Source: Collodictyon triciliatum
Lineage: Eukaryota > CRuMs
Length of the DNA: 24,357 bases
Assembly (NCBI GenBank): GCA_043381765.1
Contig: JBHJMP010000654.1
Span: 1 to 24,357, forward strand
Direction of reading: 5' to 3'
How positions within the stretch are numbered: the first letter of the stretch is position 1; every line of letters starts with the position of its first letter. Shown piece by piece: positions 18,099-24,357 of this stretch. Both the position numbers and the translations under genes were made by a program. The notes under the pieces were generated by a model, which was not told the DNA's origin, ran no database searches, and was given only the letters and a program-made list of their open reading frames with translations.

Positions 18099-20173
18099 TC
18101 ACTGATTTCTTTTACCTTTTTTAAAAGACAACTTACTTCGTTTTGTACAGTGCTGAAACCTCACAACCAAAGGCTCTTCAAGCAGAAAGAATAATGATAA
18201 ACCGAATCAGCCCATCTCTTTGTGGATATATGCAATCATTTACTAAGGAACAAAATGTACAATATTTATAGTGCAATAGACTGTCAATCCTCCGTTTGTG
18301 CTCCTCTTCTGAGTTCGTGGTCATATACTTATGCCACATTTTATCCCTTATTGTTTTTATAGACTCTCCTTTTGCCGTTAATCATCCACTATGCGCGTTT
18401 TTATGAAGATTCTGAATCATGTCACCAACTATTGATGTCTATCCATGCGGTCCTTAGAATGTGGCATGTACTATTTCATTTGTTTATACGTACGATGTTA
18501 TAAAAACCTGGATAATTATTTCATTTATAAATTTAAAAAAAGGAAAGAATATATTTGATTAGATTAACGAATTCATAAAAACATTATGACTAGAATTTTA
18601 GCTCCAGTCCAATACCCTCAGAGTAAATATTTAATATGTAATGCAATAGCTCGATAAATTGAACATGATATTTTGCTGCAAAAACTAATCTGATTTGTTT
18701 GTGACTTTCAGCTCCATGTACGGTTCTCTTTTATTGTTTTCCTGTGATTTGACGGTAGACAAGCTGGTTCCCTTGGTAACAAATAAGGTATTGAAGGGAT
18801 ACACCGTGTTAAGACATTAAAATATATTGCCTGATATTTTTATTGTTTTATATAATTATCCTTCTTCCTATTATATCCACAATTATTGGTGTGTAACTCA
18901 TGGAAGAAATGCTCATGATGCAGGCATTGGAGATGCCTATTTTGCGCACAGTAATGGAAATATTTGAAGCTGTTCTCCTGATTGTTCAAGACATGAGGCA
19001 TCTCCCTACCATATGCCGTGTTGTTGTAGAGCGTATGAAGCAAGAAAGTGAGAATCATACATATAATAACTTTAGTCATACATCATTTTGCTTTCGGTAG
19101 TAATGATACAAAAGTACGCTTTAATTGGTGGTATTTTTCCATTCTCTAAAACTCCATTTAGATATTGTCGACTCCATCCCCCACAAATTAAATGCGCAGC
19201 TGCTCCAAATGATGTCTAACGATATATCTCACACTTCAACAGAGAATGAGAGAGAACGGTAGCATCCCAATATCAAATGTTGATGCTTTCGTGTCATGGT
19301 TTTGTAATGGCCTTATTTACCTTTTTTTTTTTTTTGTATTAGTATTGTTTTATCTAGTTTTCATATTCATCTCGCATCTTCAAGCAGTTTTATGCCCACA
19401 CGTAAAATATATTATTGTTAGGAATCATGGGAGTGATTGTGAGAGTGAAAAGGGAGATTCGGGTTGGGATTCGTGGGATGATGAACCCGAGGGAAAGTAA
19501 TATCCCTATATAAGATGATTCCCAAGACTTATGATTTACATCTCAGGACATCAAATATTGAAAGGAGGCAGAGGGATTTTAATATATTGCTGTAAGAGCC
19601 CGATTAAAATTGCTTCACTGACTTTCCGTTATTTAGTGCTGGCGACCAAATCGTGCGCGAGTTCGGGCTGTTCTACACAGTACTAAAGCAGAACTCTACA
19701 AGGTTTGTAGCACCCCTACATTATATAATAAATTAGAGTTTTTATATTGGGCTATAAACTTGGTTCTAAAAGTACTTCAAATCCAAAAAAAAAAGTGAGA
19801 GACCACCAATTTTTTCAGGTTTGATTCTATTACCTTGTGAAAATGTACCATTTTGCGACCGTCTAATTGTGTGTTTTGTAAAGAAAAATAATGTAAAAAG
19901 GTTGAATAAAAACAATAGATATCCTCAAGGTCGACCTCAACTCCAAGTTGCGTGCGATGGCGCCGTCTGATGCAAAAGTGGTTATCTGGTTCGTCAGGAA
20001 TTCGTCACCAACAAAAAAAAATTTGTTTTTTGTTTTTTGTTTTTTGTTTTTTGTTTTTTGTTTTTTGTTTTTTGTTTTTTGTTTTTTGTTTTTTGTTTTT
20101 TGTTTTTTGTTTTTTGTTTTTAACGCCGGTTTGCAGGATTATGGAAAAGAACCGCGAAGATGAATTGGGGTAA
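14159..20173 (+). CDS. HEAT/ARM-repeat protein, remainder (exon 6 to stop)
   Basis: Exons: 14159-14215 (same as 6704-6760), 14339-14488, 14729-14830, 15031-15417, 15556-15726, 15845-15934, 16034-16199, 16307-16377, 16481-16573, 16692-16748, 16861-16935, 17012-17038, 17155-17229, 17379-17428, 17491-17559, 17655-17772, 17844-17855, 17906-17932, 18128-18256, 18363-18460, 18712-18787, 18924-19047, 19162-19258, 19422-19496, 19637-19679 (or to 19702), 19930-19988, 20137-20173. With the upstream part this gives about 1,150 aa. Helical repeats (for example HQQLSIREYAIKTFSSLLYR; KWEWREGRLLAYELILDHLV) flank a Ser/Thr/Pro-rich linker rich in TP sites (15845-16199). Near the C-terminus is an acidic, tryptophan-bearing stretch (GWDSWDDEPEG, 19465-19494). 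The model ends in IMEKNREDELG. Most introns are phase 0. Uncertain points: an alternative exon at 16799-16850, the junctions around 17410-17490, the weak donor at 18461, and the link 19680-19929. Family identity is unknown. Confidence 0.7.
14524..14563. repeat. Poly-T tract (~40 nt) in an intron
   Basis: A homopolymer run lies in the 14489-14728 intron of the HEAT-repeat gene. The lysine-run reading frame on the other strand is an artefact. Confidence 0.9.
18032..18097. repeat. Poly-T tract (~66 nt) in an intron
   Basis: A very long homopolymer in the 17933-18127 intron, ending 30 nt before the acceptor at 18127. Its length in the assembly is probably approximate. Confidence 0.95.
20022..20121. 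repeat. (GTTTTTT)n 7-bp tandem repeat in last intron
   Basis: About fourteen perfect heptamers lie in the 19989-20136 intron just before the final exon of the HEAT-repeat gene. The polypyrimidine-like strand is the coding strand. Confidence 0.95.
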
Positions 20174-20442
20174 CTCACTGCGCCCTCAGAGTCTGTATCC
20201 GCATTAAGGTTGCTAATCTGGACATTACTAAAACAACACATTGATTCAATAAATTAGTTCCAATCAATAATCGTAGATGGATTTTATGTGATCGGAAATG
20301 GAAGTATCTAGAGCTCATCTTGCCTAACGCAATTGAATTTTTGGTGAGCTTGCCTCATTCGTATATGTACCTAACCTGGAATTATTAATGTAGATTTTTA
20401 GAATTTCAGTCCAAAAGCGGTTCTTCTGTTTACTGATACCTC
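20174..20442. other. 3' flank of the HEAT-repeat gene
   Basis: AT-rich sequence after the stop at 20171-20173. It contains an AATAAA at about 20249-20254 that could serve as a polyadenylation signal. No coding exon was recognised here. Confidence 0.5.
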
Positions 20443-20952
20443 TTAAAGAATCCTGGTGTCTCTATATTTCTTCGGAATTTCTGAATATTGAAGCTTGTGT
20501 GGCGGTTTTGGAAACGAGGCAGAATGAGATGCAACCAAAGCCAGCCGTGTTTTGTTTGTGGAAAGGCCAAGCGAGGTTTTCAGGACGGCTATGTTCGTTG
20601 CAATCAGGTTCTGCGTGCGGTAGCCAGTTTGAAGTTTTGTCGGGCCAATTAGAATTTTTGACAACCAAGAAAAGGGGATGAATACTGTGGTGAATGGGGG
20701 TAAGAGGAGTCTGGAAATCAGGGCTGCTGCTACAGCTCGATGTGCCTGTGTGAGGCAAAGTGCCGGCCATTTTGAGACCGATGTCTTGTCTGCTACACTG
20801 ACACACAATCGAGATGGATTCTGCGGTCTGAATCGCCAGGCAGTTGCCAACAATACAGGAGATTGAAGCCACGATTCTTTGTGCGGTTGGAATCTGTGAT
20901 GGGATTGCGATCGAGTGGATGGTGCTTTTGCGTGTGCGAGCAATTGAATTTG
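20443..20952 (-). CDS. Possible single-exon ORF, unknown product
   Basis: An uninterrupted minus-strand frame of 169 codons from an ATG at 20952, preceded on that strand by an A-rich leader like that of the first gene. The predicted product is basic and Ser/Pro/His-rich, with a short hydrophobic patch (VAAALISRLLLPPFTTVFIP). Another minus frame (20872-20462, 136 codons) and a plus frame (20678-20866) are also open in this GC-richer stretch. The strand and frame are therefore not secure. It would be divergent from the gene starting at 21214. It could be a spurious ORF. Confidence 0.3.
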   Translation of the reverse strand, partial: QIQLLAHAKAPSTRSQSHHRFQPHKESWLQSPVLLATAWRFRPQNPSRLCVSVADKTSVSKWPALCLTQAHRAVAAALISRLLLPPFTTVFIPFSWLSKILIGPTKLQTGYRTQNLIATNIAVLKTSLGLSTNKTRLALVASHSASFPKPPHKLQYSEIPKKYRDTRIL

Positions 20953-21213
20953 CATGAGAGGAGTTTTGTTTTTATTTTCATCCCTCACATCGTCCTGGGC
21001 TACTTTGCTTTTCTCATAAAATATTGTTCTTCGCGTACGGGCGCTGTGGGGCTGAATATAAGTATGCTCTGTTAGGATTTAATCAACCCTCAAGATCTTG
21101 AAAGAAAAAAAAAAGACTGTGTATTGACATCCTATTTCTCTGTTTCTACTTCCCTCTTTTATCTGCATCTCTAATTCTCTGATGCAAAGCTTAGGCCTCT
21201 CGCAGATCGAAAG
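20953..21213. promoter_or_regulatory. Possible divergent intergenic region
   Basis: 260 bp between the minus ORF start and the plus gene start. If both genes are real it must hold both promoters. No specific element was recognised; a pyrimidine-rich stretch (about 21128-21180) precedes the plus-strand ATG. Confidence 0.3.
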
Positions 21214-21798
21214 ATGAACCAAGTTGAGCAGACACCCATAGAGACAAATCAGGCTGCAGAGCAGAAAAACACAAATGCGACCCCAATACCATCTCGCAAA
21301 TGTCCAGACACACCTGTCATTAGGTGTTGCACTCTGTCGGTGCAGTTGTCCCAGAGAATTGAGCAGATATCCCTGTCCTCCCCGAATCAACTATCATTCG
21401 CCCAGCCGAACCCTGCTTGGCTTGCTCGTGTCGAGTCAATAATGGTATTTTGTTTCTAGAATGTCGCAGTTTTAAAATAGATATAAAAATTCAGCTAATT
21501 CACAGGGTATCATAACTAGTTGGCAGATTTTGAATTATATACAACCCAAGAATCTGAAGAATAATAACGCGGGTGCGAGAAAGAAAGAAAAAAGGAAATA
21601 AAAAACAGCATCTATCGCTCCAATCCCCAGACGGTCAAACTCGAGTCTCCACTCAAACAACTGCAAGAAACTCCTTTACCACTTAAGCCTCTCTGTAATA
21701 AACTTGCTCTTTCCTACATCTCTCACTTTTGGCTTCCTCTCGTCGTTCCTCGTACTGATGCTGTTCTGATATCGGCAGCCGGGCAACACACGCAATAA
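21214..21798 (+). CDS. Small Pro/Ser/Gln-rich protein, PVIRC family (2 exons)
   Basis: Exons 21214-21444 and 21631-21798 join in phase 0 across a 186-nt GT-AG intron to give 132 aa. The N-terminal half is polar and probably disordered; it contains PDTPVIRC at about residues 31-38 and an LSQRIEQISLSS helix. The second exon has TVKLESPLKQLQETPLPLK and a hydrophobic patch (SYISHFWLPLVVP). The PVIRC core and the spacing to a following Leu/Arg are shared with the small protein at 22919-23138, which suggests two members of a local family. Function is unknown. Coding-like frames continue downstream in other registers, so the true 3' end may lie further right. Confidence 0.5.
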
Positions 21799-22195
21799 AC
21801 CCACCGCGCAGAACGACATTCGATTCCACCCTCACTCGCCCACAAACGACGCAAATGTCCGTGACTTCGGCTGTGCATTTTGGGAAGAGCTTTCAGTCCC
21901 GCAAGTGCAAATCCACCTGTTTCTTTCCATTTTGCATCCAACCCAAACATCTTCCAGCCTCATTCGTCCTGGGCTTGCCTGGCAGCCACAGCGGGATTGG
22001 AAAAGACCTGGACTAATTCGGCTAGGATGACGTAGCGTTTTCCAGAATCAGCTCTACACACCCAACAAGGTATTTAAAAACAGTTCCACAGCCACCCAGC
22101 AATCGACCAGAATCTGTAATACTGAAGAGGAATACACCAAGGCCGATGAGACTAACACATCACACCTAACCTTGTTGCTCGATTCTCGTCGCTAA
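21770..22195 (+). pseudogene. Coding-like frame with one internal TGA
   Basis: A plus frame offset from the preceding exon is open for 142 codons apart from a single TGA at 22028-22030. Protein-like stretches lie on both sides: DFGCAFWEELSVPQVQIHLF before it and NTEEEYTKADETNTSHLTLL after it. It could be a decayed or mis-sequenced continuation of the 21214 gene, an exon reached by a very short intron, or chance openness in a GC-balanced region. A competing minus ORF (21950-21723) overlaps it. Confidence 0.3.
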
Positions 22196-22289
22196 CATGT
22201 CTCGAGAGGCACGAACCACAGCCCATCCGATTCCCTTCTTCTAACATTGCTTCTCTCCTTTTTTTTCCTTTCCTTTGTTGAATGGCACA

Positions 22290-22565
22290 CGACTGGCAGA
22301 GCACCCAGGCAAACCTGTTCGATACCCAGCTATTATCTTACTCGTTGCGCGCCTTTGGTTCTGCCATCACGTTCTTTCTGTGCTTACTTTGAGTGAGGCA
22401 TCGGGACAGTCATCGTGGTTGTTGGCAGATGAATCGATGAGCTTCTTACATCCCTTTGTAAAACATGTGGAACCATCTCACTTTTCTCCCATGGTGGTGA
22501 CCTCATGGGTAACTCTGCATTTTTCACCGTTGCTGGTGATTGAATCGTTGGTATCATCCGAATGA
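22290..22565 (+). CDS. Possible coding exon, unknown product
   Basis: An open frame to a TGA at 22563-22565 with no ATG near its beginning. It could start at an acceptor such as the AG after actggc (about 22300). The product would be hydrophobic at first (YPAIILLVARLWFCHHVLS) and then mixed. It may be the 3' exon of the gene that begins at 21214. Support is reading-frame openness only. Confidence 0.25.
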   Translation, partial: RLAEHPGKPVRYPAIILLVARLWFCHHVLSVLTLSEASGQSSWLLADESMSFLHPFVKHVEPSHFSPMVVTSWVTLHFSPLLVIESLVSSE

Positions 22566-22918
22566 ATCAATCCCTTGGTGAATCTTCCTTACACCTTCCA
22601 TCCACCGTTCTTTCATGCGAAATCCTCTCTTCATAATTTTCTACATTCCTCTTCATCTCTTCAATACAGCCGATCAACACATACAGATAAGTTACTTTTT
22701 CTTACCTTCTTTTTATGAAACAGAGAGGCATTTGGTCTCGTCGCACTCGCTTCTCTGCTCCATCAACAAACAAACAAACAAACAAACAAACAAACAAACA
22801 AACAAACAAACAAACAAACAAACAAACATATTCCTGAACCTATCTCTTTGAGACTGCCGCAGACACTCAAGGCCTGCCTCATCAGCACCACCAAGTAGGT
22901 GATAGACGCAATTAGAAT
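22566..22918. other. Spacer with (CAAA)n repeat
   Basis: Pyrimidine-rich sequence to about 22760, then a (CAAA)n tract at about 22764-22828 on the plus strand. This is the only A-rich-on-plus microsatellite outside the minus-strand genes. No convincing exon was recognised. Confidence 0.6.
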
Positions 22919-23138
22919 GGACCCAAAGGCTCCTTCTCCACAGACCGTGCAGCAACTCAAGTCTTCCTCGACTGCTTCTACTCAGTCTGCGCACAACTTG
23001 GATGCAGTATCCTCGCCACAGCAGCCTGCCTTCAATACAATCCCGAAATCTCCAGTCATTCGCTGCAAACCAGTCCCCCAGGCTCTAGTAAATCGCGTAC
23101 TGAATGAAAATCCGCCGTCTAAAGAAGGGCCTAAATAG
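22919..23138 (+). CDS. Small Pro/Ser/Gln-rich protein, PVIRC family
   Basis: A single open frame of 73 codons from an ATG near 22918 to a TAG at 23136-23138. The product is polar and low in complexity, with PKSPVIRC followed by a short LVNRVLNE helix, and would be mostly disordered. It shares the P-x-x-PVIRC core, followed at similar spacing by Leu-x-x-Arg, with the 21214-21798 product. The DNA is clearly diverged between them, so this is not a recent duplication. A first exon may lie upstream, because an AG acceptor (aattag) sits just before the ATG. Confidence 0.45.
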
Positions 23139-23208
23139 TATATTCCCAATGCCCCAACCCTCATTTATAACTTTTCAAAAGTCTTTCCTCTTTTCGCACT
23201 TGGAATCA

Positions 23209-23400
23209 TCTCTTTTTTTCTCTCTCTTTTTTCTCTCTCTTTTTTCTCTCTCTTTTTTCTCTCTCTTTTTTCTCTCTCTTTTTTCTCTCTCTTTTTTCTC
23301 TCTCTTTTTTCTCTCTCTTTTTTCTCTCTCTTTTTTCTCTCTCTTTTTTCTCTCTCTTTTTTATCTCTCTTTTTTATCTCTCTTTTTTATCTCTATTTTC
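23209..23400. repeat. 13-bp CT-rich tandem repeat
   Basis: Tandem copies of a 13-bp pyrimidine-only unit (ctctctc plus six T), with late copies in which one C is replaced by A. It lies between the PVIRC gene and the minus-strand ORF; no gene crosses it convincingly. Confidence 0.95.
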
Positions 23401-23606
23401 TTTCTCATATTACTCTGTAGCCAATCAATCTCTGTCACTAATATTGGGTGGTCCCTTTTGTGTCGTGCCTACCGAGGATTCATAAATCGCTGTGCATAGC
23501 AAAGAGGCAATGATACCAGATGCTTTCTCATACCCCCACCAAAAACTAGTACAGCGTGATGATATTACATTTGATTTATTCCCTTTTTCTTTATCTCTTG
23601 GTGTAT

Positions 23607-23771
23607 TTACTCTGTGGCTTGTTCGGATGGCACGCATCGTGCCTCAAGAGCATCCAAGTGCCGCTTGAAAGGCAGATAACACAGGTTGCTATGTGGGTGG
23701 TGGATATATTCTAGCTTAACAACCGCAGCACCCTTTTCCATATTTGTCGACCTGTCTGCCATTCCATTCAT
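23607..23771 (-). CDS. Small ORF, unknown product
   Basis: 54 codons from an ATG at 23771 to a stop at 23607-23609. The composition is protein-like and contains CYLPFKRHLDALEARC. It follows the 3' end of the minus-strand TPR-like gene by about 110 bp, so it is either a separate short gene or an alternative last exon. No family was recognised. Confidence 0.35.
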   Translation of the reverse strand: MNGMADRSTNMEKGAAVVKLEYIHHPHSNLCYLPFKRHLDALEARCVPSEQATE

Positions 23772-23884
23772 TTTTGGAATATAAAATATAATGCTTAAAT
23801 TTTCAAATAATGAGGCTTTTAAAACACATAAATATATATAATTTGTACTAAAAATACAGCATGTCAATAACTATGTGGCGATTC

Positions 23885-24198
23885 TTATTGCCGGTCGATC
23901 GCGATTGATGCGGTCGGCAAGATCAAACACTCATTTTCAGTCAATGAAGGAAAGCGTTCGGCCTGTCCAAGGCAAAAGACTTTGTCTCCACGCTTTCGTT
24001 CACTTTCTTTCACATTCTTACTTTTTTTTTTATACCATCCTGTGATGAGGCTTCAGTAAACTGGCATGATCGGAACATGCATGACTTAGCTTTGTGTAAA
24101 GTTTCAGCCTCGCAAGCAGCTTTCTCGAATCTTTCCTTGTTGATCAGTAGAGAATACGCAGCGCCCAACCTCCAGAATAATAATGAAAAATGACGAAT
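23885..24198 (-). CDS. 3' end of a TPR-like protein gene (partial)
   Basis: Two exons read right to left, 24198-24022 and 23962-23885, joined in phase 0 across a 59-nt intron with a canonical GTAAGA donor. They give 84 aa before the stop at 23885-23887. The first has a WRLGAAYSLLINKERFEKA helix pair resembling a tetratricopeptide repeat: aromatic, Leu-Gly-x-Ala-x-Tyr, then Phe-x-x-Ala. The gene enters through an acceptor at 24199-24200, so upstream exons lie at or beyond the repeat at the right edge. Function is unknown; TPRs mediate protein binding. Confidence 0.5.
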
Positions 24199-24254
24199 CT
24201 ATATTTGAGTTGTCTTTCGCTTATTTTTTGATCAGTGCTGGAGAACGGAAGCCT

Positions 24255-24357
24255 TTTCTTTTTTCTTTTTTTCTTTTTTTCTTTTTTTCTTTTTTTCTTT
24301 TTTTCTTTTTTTCTTTTTTTCTTTTTTTTCTTTTTTTTCTTTTTTTTCTTTTTTTTC
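24255..24357. repeat. (CTTTTTTT)n repeat at right edge
   Basis: Units of C plus seven or eight T run to the last base of the window. They probably lie in an intron of the minus-strand TPR-like gene, where they would be A-rich on the sense strand. Confidence 0.9.

Noticed and set aside
22982-23164. Minus-strand ORF opposite the PVIRC gene
   Set aside because: It is the complement of a better supported plus frame that has a shared motif with a second gene.

Overview
This is eukaryotic nuclear DNA, almost certainly from an intron-dense unicellular eukaryote. Coding sequence is broken into many short exons (down to 12-17 nt) joined by 50-250 nt AT-rich GT-AG introns, stop codons are standard, and microsatellites and long poly-T tracts crowd the introns. 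Promoter-proximal first exons are clearly more GC-rich than the rest. The lineage cannot be named from the sequence alone. A protist that keeps the Retriever subunit VPS35L and a coiled-coil protein of a type common in flagellate or ciliate eukaryotes fits; a rhizarian-type genome is only a guess.

Layout, left to right: (1) 1-219, a 9-bp tandem repeat and an A-rich leader. (2) 220-4526 (+), an 18-exon gene for a coiled-coil, FxPxxNP-motif protein of about 663 aa; a 257-bp piece inside its first exon reads as coding only when inverted. (3) 5104-6760 (+), the 5' part of a HEAT/ARM-repeat gene, ending at a 100-N gap. (4) 6886-13767, a separate contig. It carries the C-terminal ~747 aa of VPS35L (+, 19 exons, stop at 11718) and, convergent to it, a complete 7-exon gene for a 235-aa multi-pass membrane protein (-, 13726-12074, possibly PEX11-like). 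(5) A 373-N gap, then 14159-20173 (+), the rest of the HEAT-repeat gene. (6) 20443-22565, a GC-richer stretch with a possible minus-strand ORF, a two-exon gene for a small Pro/Ser/Gln-rich protein (21214-21798), and further broken coding-like frames. (7) 22919-23138 (+), a second small protein sharing a PVIRC motif with the first. (8) 23607-24198 (-), a small ORF and the 3' end of a TPR-like gene running off the right edge.

Two structural anomalies dominate. First, the 100 bases before the first gap (6686-6785) are repeated exactly just after the second gap (14141-14240), and the HEAT-repeat gene reads straight from one copy into the other. The whole 6886-13767 contig therefore looks mis-scaffolded into another gene's intron. 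Second, segment 361-617 is flanked by an 8-bp inverted repeat, and flipping it restores one continuous 165-codon exon. I found no CRISPR array, operon or known mobile element. The genes look like ordinary eukaryotic housekeeping or unknown genes and do not form an evident joint pathway.

Exon coordinates were derived by hand from splice-site phase and, for VPS35L, from remembered family similarity. They are models, not proven transcripts.
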